64,000 nt of DNA. Origin: Caldilinea sp. CFX5. Its GTDB lineage: Bacteria; Chloroflexota; Anaerolineae; Caldilineales; Caldilineaceae. The notes under the pieces are model-generated. The model was not told the DNA's origin. It made no database searches and saw only the letters and a program-made list of their open reading frames with translations. Where the stretch lies: the NCBI GenBank assembly GCA_021405325.1, contig QWII01000091.1, forward strand, positions 1 to 64,000. The letters run 5' to 3'. Shown piece by piece: positions 54,777 to 64,000 of this stretch; the stretch's first letter is position 1; each line of letters starts with the position of its first letter. The position numbers and the translations under genes were made by a program.

Positions 54777-57700
54777 TTAACCTTCCGCTGTTGCTTCGGG
54801 GGCGGCGGCGAGACGTAAAAGAGCGCCGTAGGCGGCGTCACGCACCTCGGGGTCTTGGTCGGTTTGCATGACTTGGGCCACCTTAGCGAAAACTTTGTCA
54901 TTGCGGTAGAGCGGTTCCAGTTGGCCGAGAATGGTGGCAGCCTGTTTGCGCACCGCTGGGCCAGATTGAGGCAGATGATACCAGGGCTGAGTGGCGTAGT
55001 CCAGTGCTTCAAGTGCAGTCTCAATCGCCAGTTGACTTAATTCAACGTCGCAGTCATTGATCAACAATCCCGCCATATCTAATCGTTTGAGCCAACTTTC
55101 CTCACCACGCTCATCATGAAGCAGGGCGAGCAGCTGAGGCATGAGATCTGTCGGTGGGCCATCAGGCAGGTTTAACAAAACTAGTGTTGCACCGCAACGT
55201 ACGGGCCAAGCCGGACTATCTAGCAGTGAGACAACTTTAAATAATACATCTGGTTTTTCTGGTATACGAACAGCAATATACTTTGCTAGCCAAGCGCGAA
55301 ATTGACGAATACATTTCTGGTCATCTTCCGGCCTATCAGGCAAAGTTTCATATGCGACCCCAAGCCAGTTAATAAGTTCGTATAGTTCTAAATTCTCATC
55401 AATGCCATTATTCAGCAAAACTTGAAGTGCCTTTTGTTTCACGATACCATAATTATCGCCTCGAAATCGACTAGTGATCGCGTCTCGTACAGTAGCATCA
55501 GTACCAACTGCATCGGCTAATGCCAGTATGGCTGCCTGTCGTACATCAAAATCATCATCATTAAGCATAGTGACGATTGCATCACGCACTGTATTATCAG
55601 TGTTGACCAAGCCTGTTAGCGCCTGCACTGCGGCTTGGCGTACTTGCCAGCCATGATCATGAAGCTTAGCAAAGATAACGTCACGCATGTTACCATCAAT
55701 TGAGATCATATAAGCTAAAGCTTGTACGGCGGCTTGCCGCACACTAGCATCATCATCATTGAGCTTAATGACAACTACATTGCGTATAGCATCATCAGTG
55801 CTGACCAAGTCTGTTAGAGCCTGCACCGCCGCTTGCCGTACTTGCCAGTGACGATCGTCTAGCCTAGTAATGATGGCATTATGCACGACGTCATCGCTCT
55901 TAACCAAGTTTGCCAAGACTTGTACAGATGCTCCACGTATAAACTCGTTGATACTATCATTATTAAGTATGGCAAGGATTGTATCACGCACAGTAGTATT
56001 AGTGTTGACTGTACCGGCCAAGGCTAGCACAGCTGTTTTTCGTACCTGCCAATCCCGATCATTCAATCTGGTAAGGATAATATTATGTACGGTGTCATTA
56101 TTGTCAACCAAACTAGTTAGGGCCTCTACAACGGCTTTCCGTATCCGCCAGTCACTATCATCTAATTTAGCCATGAAAGCATCAAACACACGGGTATCAC
56201 TTTGAAGCAAACATGTCAATGCTTGTATCGCCGCTTGCCGTGCGAACGTGTTATTGGCGTCAAGCATAATAAGGATGGCGTCACGTACAGAGGAATCGGT
56301 ACTAATAACCCCTGTTAATGCCTGTATTGCCGCTTGTTGGACACTAAAATTACTATCGTCGAGCATGGTGAGGATAGCATCGCGTACAGAAGCATCAGTA
56401 TTGACTAATTGCCCAAGAATAGTTATTGTTTCTGCTTGCTTATGCCATGTATTACCTAGCAGGTGATTAGTGATCGTTTGATAAGCGTTGTCATCAATAC
56501 TACCCAAACTTTTTAGTGCCTGAACAGATGCATGCCTTACAAATCCAAGCGGATCATTATCTTCGTCCAACATAGCAAGTATGGTATTATATAAAATTGT
56601 ATTGTTACTAACTAAACCCTTTAGCCCATTTACGACCGCAGCTCGTACCACACCATAATGATCATCGTCGTCGTTGAGCATGTTGAGCATAGTGCCGCGT
56701 ATGAACATGTCGCTTTGGCTCAAAACCGCTAAAGCTTCCACTGCCGCAGCCCGCACGACCCCATAATGATCATCATCGTCGTTGAGCAAATTGAGAATGG
56801 CGTCACGTACAAGTATGTCGCTTTGAGTCAAGCTTGCCAAGGCCTGTACTGCAGCCTGACGTACCTCATAAGCGCTATCTGCAAGTTTAGTAAGAATTTC
56901 ATCACGCACGAAGGGATCGCTTTGAACCAAAACTGCTAACGTCTGCACCACTTCACAGCGTACTTCAGAATTTTCATCGCTGAACATATTGAAAATGGCG
57001 TCACGTACAATAGGGTCATTTTTGACCAAACTCGCCAAAGCCGCCACTGCCGTTTGTCGTACTGACCAGTTACTGGCATTAAGTTTGTCAACGATGGTAT
57101 TACGTATAGGTGCATTAATGTCTAATAATCCAATCAACGCTTGCATTGCAGTTCGCCGTATTGCCCCTGCACGATCGTCAAGTACGGTGAGAATAGCATC
57201 ACATATAGCAGGATCATGGATAACCAAGCCTGCCAAAGCTTGTACTACCGCTTGCCGCACTAACCAGTCATTGTCATTGAGTTTGATGCTGATAGCTTTT
57301 CTTAATGCAAAGCCCTTCTCTTCTGTAAAAAATGGTTTAGTATTTCTAATAATTGATAGTTGCAAATTTGTGTCGGCTAAACTGTTGAGGAGCAGCTTTT
57401 CTGCCTGATTTTGTCCAAGTCGTGCTAAATGCGCTAATCCATTGATAGCAAAAGCTTGGATCGTAGGGTTAGGGTCTGTATGTAGGGCGGCCAGTTGTTC
57501 ATAGAGGATTTGATAGAGCGACTGGTTAATTCCCACATCATCAGCCATAGCGGCGGCAGCAAGAAAGAGATCGCGATGAAGCAATTCTTCATGATCATTA
57601 TGGGCGTTGACAATGCGTTGTATCAGATCCGTAACTAGATCGCGCCGCTGTTCGATCACGCCCAACTGACCTGCACAGAGCAGGATTGGCTCGCGCCAAC

Positions 57701-60095
57701 GGGGCAGGTGGAGGCGTGGTTGGAGGACCGCCCAGCGTTGCTCGGCATCCATGCGCGCCAATGCGCGACCAGCAAAATACTCCTGAAAGGTAAGATGGAG
57801 AAAACCAAAGGCGTCCCGCCCCCGCTCGCCCAATAAGCCAGCAAAGTGACGCATATCAGTGAGAAAGGCTTCGGCATCTTTGCGCGCCTGGATGAGCATC
57901 TTTTCCGTCACTTGGCTAGGAGTATGACCATCATAATGTAGGCAAATATCAACCAGGGCGCGCTCCAGATCAATACGGCGGGCAGTACCACTAGGTCGAT
58001 GCATTTGTAGCCAGAGCGCTAGATCCATCAAGTGGGCAATAGCACGATGAGGGTCAAAGCGGCTAGGACTCTGTTGGCGTGCGCCACGACTGCGCTCTTG
58101 TTCTCGGTTGTCGATTAAAGTACGAGTGTAACGCTCATAAAGTTCAATACGTCGGTCAGGCAATTTTCCCACTTGCCGACGCAGCAACGCCAACATAGTA
58201 AGCAAGAGTGGGTTGGCTGCTAATTGTTCCACACTGGGGTTGCTACGTACATCGTCGAGCAATGCGGCTTCTTCGGTGGCGGCCTGTTGCAAGGCGGTTG
58301 GTGTCTCGCGACCAGCCGCCCACACCTCGTAGGCGCGACACCACTGATGGGCAAAGGTTTCAATTTCGGGTCGGCCAAAGTCAAGAACGGTGACATGGGG
58401 CAGATCGCCCGGTAAGCGCGCCTCGCGATAACCGACAACGCGACTAGTAACGACAAAGCGGTTGCCCCGCCCTTGCCAACGTTGGATCAGTGTCCCTGCC
58501 TGTTCGGCCACAAACTGGCGCGTTGCCGTTTCTAATACTTCGTCCAGCCCATCGAAGAGTAAGAGCGCCTGACCCTGTTCCAGTGCAGCCCGAAAGAGTG
58601 GTGCCAAACTGGGCAGATTGCGCCACTTTTCGTAGTAAATCGCCAGAAACTCCCCCAGCGGTATCGCCTGTGCTGTCCGCCGTAGATGGTCATCATAAGC
58701 GGCCAACGGCACAAAAATGGGCAGTGTTTTTTCTAAGAGCCTCATCGTCTTGATCTGCTGGCGTTCACCAGCATAGATCAGAGCTAGATAGTGCAACAAG
58801 GTACTCTTGCCGGAACCAGGGTCGCCCAAAATCACCAGCCCTCGCTGGCGTGGATCAGCGACCATCTCGCCAATCGAGCGGCGTTGGAAGCGGTTACCTT
58901 CCTCGCGCTGGCGTCGGGCATCAGATCGCCACCGCTCCAACCGTAGCACATCGAGCCGGGCGACAATCTCCTGTTGGGCCAACTCACCCCGTTCACCCGC
59001 CTCTAACAAGAGTCGTCGTTCCTCAGCGCTATAGGTATCCGCCGCTTCAGGAATATCAGCCACTGCTTTCAATTCCACATAAACATCAGCTAGATTAAGA
59101 GACAAGGCTGTGCCAGAGGGAGTGATGCCCCGAAAGGTCAACTTTTCAAAGCGATCAATTAGGCTCTGGCGATAGTGACGTTCTATCACAACGAGTTCGT
59201 CATGCGTCAGCCCCGGTTGCGCCGCAATCAGGTGATCTCGAATCTCGGTGAGCAGTTGTTGCACCTGGGCAAAATCATTCGTGATTTCAACGCGCGCATG
59301 ATCCCCAATCGCCACGCCATAAGCGCGTTCGCCTAATTCGACATCATAGAAATCGCCCAAATCGGCACGACTGAGTAGCTGCCGGATCTGCTCATAGAAG
59401 CGTTGGAGATCAGGGACGGCTTGCGGACGATTCTCGCGTAAGACGACCAACATCTCCCGCAACAGTAGATTAGTCTCATCATGACCATCAGCCACACGGG
59501 CAGCCACCAGGTTAAGCCATTCCAACTGGCCCAGACTGCGCCGCCCCAAACTATTTTGGCGCGCCACCAGTCGTTCCAGTGCGCCCATTGTATCAGCCAT
59601 CTGACGCAACAATCCGATCTGTAGCGATCCTTCCAGCACACTTTCCGTGGCAGCAACTGCATAAAATTCGCCTACGATCGCCTGGATCAAACCGTCAAAA
59701 TCATCGTCGCCCAAGTGGGCTACATCTAGCCCGGCTGCTTCAAACTCGTCACGCAGCAGTTCCATGTCAAAAGTCGCGTCGGCGCTAGGGGTCAACAAGG
59801 TGCGAAACTCAGTTAACACCGCCGGGTTGAGCAGCCAGGCGCCAAAGCGCGCCCAGAGGTCGGCGTAGTCGGGATGCGCCTGTTGCCAGTCAGCAATCAC
59901 TGCTGTAATCGCTGCCCCAGCGGCACGTTCCAACGCCTGTTCGGTCTCTGGCTTGGCAAAGCGTTCGCGCAGCCGCCGACCGCCACTGCGCAGAAGTGAA
60001 TCGACAAAATTGCCGATCAAGCCGCCGGTGGCGTCTGTCGCTGCCGAAAAGAGAAAATCGCGTAATTCTGGTGAAAGTTGATTCCAAATGTCCAT
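54777..60095 (-). CDS. NACHT-type STAND NTPase with ~19 HEAT repeats
   Basis: A 1772-residue protein. Residues 1 to ~400 are helical and unassigned (DFLFSAATDATGGLIGNFVD). The NACHT core has Walker A GDPGSGKSTLLHYL (about 421-434), Walker B ALLLFDGLDEV (about 508-518) and a sensor strand RFVVTSRVVGYRE, then a winged-helix part with FGFLHLTFQEYFAGRALARM. From about 927 to 1555 come some 19 units of mostly 33 residues, consensus VRDAILTMLDD-x-VRQAAVQALAGLV; units 6-8 have 36. More degenerate helical repeats end the protein. Such proteins act as ligand-triggered oligomerising sensors, several of them anti-phage. No effector domain is recognised and no partner gene is adjacent. The repeats look lower in GC than the rest. 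Confidence 0.88.
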   Translation of the reverse strand: MDIWNQLSPELRDFLFSAATDATGGLIGNFVDSLLRSGGRRLRERFAKPETEQALERAAGAAITAVIADWQQAHPDYADLWARFGAWLLNPAVLTEFRTLLTPSADATFDMELLRDEFEAAGLDVAHLGDDDFDGLIQAIVGEFYAVAATESVLEGSLQIGLLRQMADTMGALERLVARQNSLGRRSLGQLEWLNLVAARVADGHDETNLLLREMLVVLRENRPQAVPDLQRFYEQIRQLLSRADLGDFYDVELGERAYGVAIGDHARVEITNDFAQVQQLLTEIRDHLIAAQPGLTHDELVVIERHYRQSLIDRFEKLTFRGITPSGTALSLNLADVYVELKAVADIPEAADTYSAEERRLLLEAGERGELAQQEIVARLDVLRLERWRSDARRQREEGNRFQRRSIGEMVADPRQRGLVILGDPGSGKSTLLHYLALIYAGERQQIKTMRLLEKTLPIFVPLAAYDDHLRRTAQAIPLGEFLAIYYEKWRNLPSLAPLFRAALEQGQALLLFDGLDEVLETATRQFVAEQAGTLIQRWQGRGNRFVVTSRVVGYREARLPGDLPHVTVLDFGRPEIETFAHQWCRAYEVWAAGRETPTALQQAATEEAALLDDVRSNPSVEQLAANPLLLTMLALLRRQVGKLPDRRIELYERYTRTLIDNREQERSRGARQQSPSRFDPHRAIAHLMDLALWLQMHRPSGTARRIDLERALVDICLHYDGHTPSQVTEKMLIQARKDAEAFLTDMRHFAGLLGERGRDAFGFLHLTFQEYFAGRALARMDAEQRWAVLQPRLHLPRWREPILLCAGQLGVIEQRRDLVTDLIQRIVNAHNDHEELLHRDLFLAAAAMADDVGINQSLYQILYEQLAALHTDPNPTIQAFAINGLAHLARLGQNQAEKLLLNSLADTNLQLSIIRNTKPFFTEEKGFALRKAISIKLNDNDWLVRQAVVQALAGLVIHDPAICDAILTVLDDRAGAIRRTAMQALIGLLDINAPIRNTIVDKLNASNWSVRQTAVAALASLVKNDPIVRDAIFNMFSDENSEVRCEVVQTLAVLVQSDPFVRDEILTKLADSAYEVRQAAVQALASLTQSDILVRDAILNLLNDDDDHYGVVRAAAVEALAVLSQSDMFIRGTMLNMLNDDDDHYGVVRAAVVNGLKGLVSNNTILYNTILAMLDEDNDPLGFVRHASVQALKSLGSIDDNAYQTITNHLLGNTWHKQAETITILGQLVNTDASVRDAILTMLDDSNFSVQQAAIQALTGVISTDSSVRDAILIMLDANNTFARQAAIQALTCLLQSDTRVFDAFMAKLDDSDWRIRKAVVEALTSLVDNNDTVHNIILTRLNDRDWQVRKTAVLALAGTVNTNTTVRDTILAILNNDSINEFIRGASVQVLANLVKSDDVVHNAIITRLDDRHWQVRQAAVQALTDLVSTDDAIRNVVVIKLNDDDASVRQAAVQALAYMISIDGNMRDVIFAKLHDHGWQVRQAAVQALTGLVNTDNTVRDAIVTMLNDDDFDVRQAAILALADAVGTDATVRDAITSRFRGDNYGIVKQKALQVLLNNGIDENLELYELINWLGVAYETLPDRPEDDQKCIRQFRAWLAKYIAVRIPEKPDVLFKVVSLLDSPAWPVRCGATLVLLNLPDGPPTDLMPQLLALLHDERGEESWLKRLDMAGLLINDCDVELSQLAIETALEALDYATQPWYHLPQSGPAVRKQAATILGQLEPLYRNDKVFAKVAQVMQTDQDPEVRDAAYGALLRLAAAPEATAEG

Positions 60096-60144
60096 GAGTG
60101 GCGAGGGTTGAAGGTTGAATGTATTATGACTTTCGATTTATTTA

Positions 60145-60173
60145 ACTTTACCATAGCCCCAACCTGTTGTCAA
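60145..60173 (-). promoter_or_regulatory. Promoter candidate for the NACHT gene
   Basis: On the minus strand a perfect TTGACA (60168-60173), 17-bp spacer and TAAAGT (60145-60150), about 50 bases before the ATG. Confidence 0.45.
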
Positions 60174-60210
60174 TGGTCAGCGAAAGTTGGAAGCTGCCAA
60201 TTTTTCCGAC

Positions 60211-60239
60211 TTTACCAGATGCTCAATTTCCTGTATGAT
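60211..60239 (+). promoter_or_regulatory. Promoter candidate for the aldolase gene
   Basis: TTTACC (60211-60216), 17-bp spacer and TATGAT (60234-60239), 132 bases before the start at 60371, divergent from the NACHT promoter. Confidence 0.4.
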
Positions 60240-60370
60240 CATCACATTACCCAATTTATTCGGGCTATGCGCAAGCGTAATCAATGACAGCGAATTCAGA
60301 CAACACCCTCAATCACCTTGTCACCCTGTCATCGCTTGCGCCGGCCCTCTACCAACAAAGGAATCAACCA

Positions 60371-61156
60371 ATGCGCAAGAGCAAAATGCTCGCCAAGTTT
60401 CGGAGTGGCCGCTTTGCCCGTGTTTGTGGGCTAGGTCATGTGTTGCCCTTCTTTGTCCGTTATGCCGCCCATCACAAGTTTGATGGCATCTGGTTTGATC
60501 TGGAACATCGGGCCATGGACCCACGCGAGGTGCAGCAGATCATCACCCTCTGTCACTACAATGATATCGACTGTATGGTGCGCCCGCCCACGCGCGAACT
60601 GACCCTGCTCTACCGCTACCTGGAAGATGGCGCCACCGGCTTTCTCATGCCCCTGGTCTCGACGCCGGAAGTCGCCCAGTCAATTGTCCAGGCGACCAAA
60701 TATCCGCCCATCGGCAACCGCGGCATGGATGGCGCCGGGCTGGATGGCGACTACGGCATCGGCGTCTGGTACGAAGGCAACAGCTACAACGCCGACGCCA
60801 ACCGCGAAACCTTTGTCATCACCCAAGTCGAGACGCTGCAAGCCGTCGCCAACGCTGAAGAAATCGCCTCCATCGAAGGCGTTGATGGCCTCTTCCTCGG
60901 CCCCGCTGATCTCAGCCTGCGCATTGCCAATGCCCCTGCCGGCACGAACATGACCATGGACAAAGCCATTGACATTGTCGCCGCCGCAGCCCAAAAGCAC
61001 GGCAAAATCTGGGGCATTACTGCCGGCTCGCCGGAGCAGATCAAACGCTACCGCAGTATGGGTGCGCAGATCGTCCCCTGGGGCGGCGACTTTGCGTTGA
61101 TGAATGTCCTCAAACAGTGCAGCGCCGATTTGGATGGTGTGCTGGGCGAAGAATAA
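60371..61156 (+). CDS. HpcH/HpaI aldolase family protein
   Basis: A 261-residue class II pyruvate aldolase-like TIM barrel. Visible: FDGIWFDLEHRAMDPREVQ (substrate/metal strand), MVRPPTRELTLLYRYLEDGA, LMPLVSTPEVAQSIV, a metal glutamate in TQVETLQAVANAEE and VDGLFLGPADLSLRI with the family aspartate. Members cleave 2-keto-3-deoxy sugar acids to pyruvate and an aldehyde, which fits the sugar-acid dehydratases in this window. The ATG at 60371 has AAGGA eight bases upstream; an earlier in-frame ATG at 60284 is less likely. A GAGATTNA palindrome begins five bases after the stop. Confidence 0.85.
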   Translation: MRKSKMLAKFRSGRFARVCGLGHVLPFFVRYAAHHKFDGIWFDLEHRAMDPREVQQIITLCHYNDIDCMVRPPTRELTLLYRYLEDGATGFLMPLVSTPEVAQSIVQATKYPPIGNRGMDGAGLDGDYGIGVWYEGNSYNADANRETFVITQVETLQAVANAEEIASIEGVDGLFLGPADLSLRIANAPAGTNMTMDKAIDIVAAAAQKHGKIWGITAGSPEQIKRYRSMGAQIVPWGGDFALMNVLKQCSADLDGVLGEE

Positions 61157-61160
61157 AGGT

Positions 61161-61210
61161 GGGAGATTGAGAGATTAAGAGATTATACCAATTGAATCTC
61201 GCAATCTCCC
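61161..61210. repeat. GAGATTNA palindrome
   Basis: Arms GGGAGATTGAGAGATT (61161-61176) and AATCTCGCAATCTCCC (61195-61210), one mismatch. Lies between the aldolase stop and the M81 gene. Confidence 0.88.
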
Positions 61211-61243
61211 TCATAAATCCACAGACAATAACATGAGGCTGGC

Positions 61244-62746
61244 ATGAGCAAGACAAAACGGGTGGCGATTGGCGCGATCTTTACCGAGTGCAATCACCTG
61301 GGCGGGGTGCCGATTGATCGGAGTTGGTTTGAGCGCTACGAGTTGGTGCGCGGGGAGGCGATTCTGCGGATCGACAATAGCGTGGTCGGCGGGATGTTAC
61401 AGGTATTGCGTGCTGCGGGGGTTGCGATCGCGCCGCTACTTTGGGCCAGCACTTGCCCCGGCGGGCCATTGACCGCGGACTGTTACGCCCAACTAAAAAC
61501 CGAATTGCTGGATCGTTTGCGGCAAGCGCTGCCGGTCGATGGCGTGCTACTCCCCTTGCATGGCGCCGCTGCCGCCGAAGGCATCGGTGATCTGGAAGGC
61601 GATCTCATCACCGCCGTGCGCGCCATCGTCGGGCCGGACGTGCCGATTGTGGCGACGCTGGATCTCCATGCCCACATCAGCGCGGCGATGGTGCGCGATG
61701 CCGATGCGCTGGTGGCGTGGGAAACTTATCCTCATGCTGATAGCTATACAACCGGACAACGGGGGGCGCGCCTGTTGGTCGATACGTTGGCGGGACGTTG
61801 CCGACCGACAATGGCGGCGGCCAAAGTACCGGTCATCACCGGCGCGATTCACGGCTCGACCCACGGCGATGACCCCTTTGCCCGCCTCATGCGGCAAGCC
61901 AAGGCGCACGAAGGGCAAAACGGCGTCCTCTCCACCAGCGTGATTCTCGTTCAACCCTTTCTCGATGTGGCCGACATGGGCAGCGGCGCCATTGTAGTCA
62001 CCGACAACGACCAGGACGGCGCCGTCAAGCTGGCGAATGAACTGGCTGAAGCTTACTGGGCCATGCGTTTTGAATTAGAACCCAAAACCTGGACGCCGGA
62101 CGCGGCGATTGCTGCGGGCATGATGGTCGCCGGCGGTCCGGTCATCCTGGTGGAAACGGCTGATTGTTGCGGCGGCGGGGCGGCAGGTGATAGCATTGCC
62201 ACCCTGGCCGCCCTCCTGCGCACCGAGCGCCAGGAACGCTCCTTTGTGCCGGTGGTTGATCCGGCGGCGGCTGCCGCTTGTCATGCTGCCGGCATTGGTG
62301 CGGCAGTAACTTGCACCCTGGGCCATCAGCTTGATCCACGCTGGGGCCAACCGATCACCGTGACGGGCCGTGTGGCAACGCTCACCGATGGCCGTTTCCG
62401 CTACCAGGGCGGGATCTACGACGGCGTCGAAGGCAACCTGGGGCAAACCGCTGTGCTGACAATTGGCGGGATTCAAGTACTGATCACCACCTATGGCACC
62501 TACGACTGGCGGGACGAACAATACCGCAGCGTCGGTCTCGACCCGGCGACGGCCAAATTTGTCGTTGCCAAAAACCCAATGAACTACCGACTGGCCTACG
62601 GCCCCATCGCCAAAGCCATCTTTATTCTCGACACCCCTGGTCCCACGCCGCCGACCATCCGTCACGCCCACTTCACCCAGTTGCAGCGGCCCTATTTCCC
62701 GCTCGACGCCGAAATCCCCAGCCTGCACCCCACCATCTTAACCTAG
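61244..62746 (+). CDS. M81 family metallopeptidase (MlrC-like)
   Basis: A 500-residue protein of the M81/MlrC group. It starts with RVAIGAIFTECNHLGGVPID, keeps the zinc-site segments TLDLHAHIS and HADSYTTGQRG together with an ETYPHAD motif, and has the C-terminal domain with VLVETADCCGGGAAGDSI and LTTYGTYDWRDEQYRSVGLD. MlrC is known from microcystin degradation, but most members have unknown peptide or amide substrates. No signal peptide. It follows the aldolase gene in the same direction and converges on the ABC-2 permease genes; a short GGTGAC/GTCACC hairpin lies between (about 62757-62777). Confidence 0.85.
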   Translation: MSKTKRVAIGAIFTECNHLGGVPIDRSWFERYELVRGEAILRIDNSVVGGMLQVLRAAGVAIAPLLWASTCPGGPLTADCYAQLKTELLDRLRQALPVDGVLLPLHGAAAAEGIGDLEGDLITAVRAIVGPDVPIVATLDLHAHISAAMVRDADALVAWETYPHADSYTTGQRGARLLVDTLAGRCRPTMAAAKVPVITGAIHGSTHGDDPFARLMRQAKAHEGQNGVLSTSVILVQPFLDVADMGSGAIVVTDNDQDGAVKLANELAEAYWAMRFELEPKTWTPDAAIAAGMMVAGGPVILVETADCCGGGAAGDSIATLAALLRTERQERSFVPVVDPAAAAACHAAGIGAAVTCTLGHQLDPRWGQPITVTGRVATLTDGRFRYQGGIYDGVEGNLGQTAVLTIGGIQVLITTYGTYDWRDEQYRSVGLDPATAKFVVAKNPMNYRLAYGPIAKAIFILDTPGPTPPTIRHAHFTQLQRPYFPLDAEIPSLHPTILT

Positions 62747-62798
62747 CCAAGAAGAAGGTGACTCGTATAACGTCACCCTCTTCCCATCTTCTACCTTC

Positions 62799-63650
62799 TC
62801 AGTGCATCCCTAACGTCCCCAACTGTTTGATCCGGCGCTCCACCCGACGGAAAATGAAATAGCCGCCGGGTACAGTAATCGCCATAAAGAGCAACAAAAT
62901 GGCAATTTCATAGGGAATCGGTAGGAGGGTGCGGCTGCCGATCAACAGCCCGCGCACTACATCAAAGCCATAGGTCAGCGGCAGCGCCAAGGCAATCGGC
63001 AGGAGGAAATAGGGCAGCGCCTGCACCGGAAACTGGCTACCGGAGAAGATCGAAACCAGAAAGTCGCAGACATCCACCAACATGTTGGCATCGCGCATGA
63101 GCAGCACCACCGCGGCAAAGGCGAAGCCAAAGCCATAGAGCGCCAGCAGCAACGGCAGCACCACCATCAACGCCTGCCACAAATTGCCATTAATCGTGAA
63201 GCCAAAGAGCCACCAGCCCAAGGCCAAAATGCCGATATTGGTAATGGTGGTCGTGATCAGGTTACTGATCGTCTGGCCGACCAGGAAGGCAAAGCGGGGC
63301 ACCGGCGTTAACCAGTTGCTTTCCATCACCCCTTCGTCCATCTCCCGCTTCAAAGCGAAGCCGATACCCCAGAAGACCGAACCGATATAACTGGCGAGCA
63401 CTGACCCGATCAGGATAAAGGACATGTAGTCGCCAGTGCCGGTGTAGCCCGCAAAGCCGGCATTGACCCCATCCGTTTGAAAACTGCGCCCCATAAAGTA
63501 AATCGGCGTCAGCCACATCAACGGCTGCACCGTACCAAAGATGGCATTGAGTGGATAGCGGATAAAATGCAACCAATTCTTCCAGGCAATGGCCCCCACC
63601 GCCCGCAGTTGTGAACGCCAGGTGATTTGGGTGATTAGGTGATTGGTCAT
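62799..63650 (-). CDS. ABC-2 type transporter permease
   Basis: A 283-residue integral membrane protein with six hydrophobic segments, such as YMSFILIGSVLASYIGSVFW and ALMVVLPLLLALYGFGFAF. The cytoplasmic segment ALKREMDEGVMESNWLTPVP and the C-terminal FSGSQFPVQALPYFLLPIAL, with LPLTYGFDVVRGLLIG, are typical of ABC-2 exporter permeases. The ATG has AGGAGG five bases upstream. It is preceded on the same strand by a second ABC-2 permease, suggesting a heterodimeric exporter whose ATPase gene lies beyond the window. Confidence 0.85.
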   Translation of the reverse strand: MTNHLITQITWRSQLRAVGAIAWKNWLHFIRYPLNAIFGTVQPLMWLTPIYFMGRSFQTDGVNAGFAGYTGTGDYMSFILIGSVLASYIGSVFWGIGFALKREMDEGVMESNWLTPVPRFAFLVGQTISNLITTTITNIGILALGWWLFGFTINGNLWQALMVVLPLLLALYGFGFAFAAVVLLMRDANMLVDVCDFLVSIFSGSQFPVQALPYFLLPIALALPLTYGFDVVRGLLIGSRTLLPIPYEIAILLLFMAITVPGGYFIFRRVERRIKQLGTLGMH

Positions 63651-63669
63651 TGTTGCCTCCTAGTAGTAG

Positions 63670-63736
63670 GTCAGTAGGTCAGTAAGTCAGTGAGTCAGTA
63701 AGTCAGTAGGTCAGTGACTGTCTTACTGTCTTACTG
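63670..63736. repeat. 8-bp GTCAGTNN tandem array with inverted end
   Basis: Six units GTCAGTAG/AA/GA (63670-63717) followed by two inverted-type units CTGTCTTA, between the two ABC-2 permease genes. Unit is closely related to the CAGTGAGA array at 41716. Confidence 0.92.
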
Positions 63737-63749
63737 CCGCCTGGTCATA

Positions 63750-64000
63750 TTAATACCGCGCCAGCGACCCCGTCCGGCGCGCCCGTCGTTCGGTAAATTG
63801 GAAGAGCCAATAGCCGATGGCTGACAAACTTACAGCAAACAACGCCAGGATGATCAGATCGTTGCGTAGATCCAGCAAAGTCGCCCCGCTGAGGGTGACG
63901 GCGCGAATGGCATGAACCGCATAGGTCAGCGGTAGGTAGGCCGCCACCGTCTGCATCCACTCCGGCATTACGGCCAACGGGTAGGAAACCCCGGAGAAGA
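63750..64000 (-). CDS. ABC-2 type transporter permease (5' end outside window)
   Basis: Only the C-terminal ~83 residues are present; the frame is open to the window edge. FSGVSYPLAVMPEWMQTVAA and LPLTYAVHAIRAVTLSGATL match the conserved C-terminal ABC-2 permease region, followed by one more hydrophobic segment and a basic tail. It is the upstream partner of the permease at 62799. Confidence 0.8.
   Translation of the reverse strand, partial: FSGVSYPLAVMPEWMQTVAAYLPLTYAVHAIRAVTLSGATLLDLRNDLIILALFAVSLSAIGYWLFQFTERRARRTGSLARY

Overview
The window reads as a chromosomal segment of a free-living heterotrophic bacterium, most consistent with Chloroflexota (Anaerolineae/Caldilineae-like). This is an inference from the sequence style: moderately high GC, many TTG/GTG starts, a sugar-oriented gene content (sialidase, GH127, enolase-superfamily dehydratases, HpcH/HpaI aldolase), FAS1 and DUF3105 lipoprotein domains, and in-frame low-complexity peptides written by 7-8 bp DNA repeats. 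No rRNA, tRNA, CRISPR array, phage or complete insertion sequence was seen.

Layout. 0.2-6.7 kb (minus strand): a carbohydrate-acid catabolic cluster with an acetyl-xylan-esterase-like hydrolase, a mandelate racemase-family enzyme, a broken DegT aminotransferase, a 611-residue glycosidase-like protein and a cytoplasmic sialidase. 6.9-8.4 kb: VOC protein, GNAT acetyltransferase and a decayed PIN toxin/antitoxin pair. 8.5-14.4 kb (minus): a complete Opp-type ABC importer. 14.9-16.7 kb: a sugar isomerase/epimerase coupled to an oxidoreductase. 17.3-21.9 kb: an orphan sugar-binding lipoprotein followed by a two-component system. 22-26 kb: secreted proteins (matrixin-like protease; two proteins built from four copies of one uncharacterised domain). 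26-35.5 kb: a Tat-exported glycosidase-like protein, SPFH and polymer-forming membrane proteins, a second enolase-superfamily enzyme, GH127 arabinofuranosidase and a FAS1-DUF3105 lipoprotein. 36-41.7 kb: an AAA ATPase-winged helix regulator, an MrfA-like helicase carrying an HNH domain, a molybdopterin-fold domain protein and ClpS. 41.9-47.2 kb: a dolichol-phosphate-mannose-synthase-like glycosyltransferase translationally coupled to a 1462-residue YfhO-flippase fusion. 47.4-54.5 kb: kinase, stress protein, a promoter-to-terminator noncoding RNA candidate, fructose-1,6-bisphosphatase, L,D-transpeptidase, GreA and DUF1684. 54.8-60.1 kb: a 1772-residue NACHT-HEAT STAND protein. 60.4-64 kb: HpcH/HpaI aldolase, M81 peptidase and two ABC-2 permeases, the last cut by the window edge.

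The most unusual property is a population of palindromic elements. Many are built from 7-8 bp imperfect tandem units; the unit sequence often differs from place to place but the architecture recurs. They lie mostly within a few bases of stop codons, sometimes supply the last codons of a gene, and have entered two long genes in frame several times. A second strong candidate is the structured RNA at about 49.43-49.76 kb.
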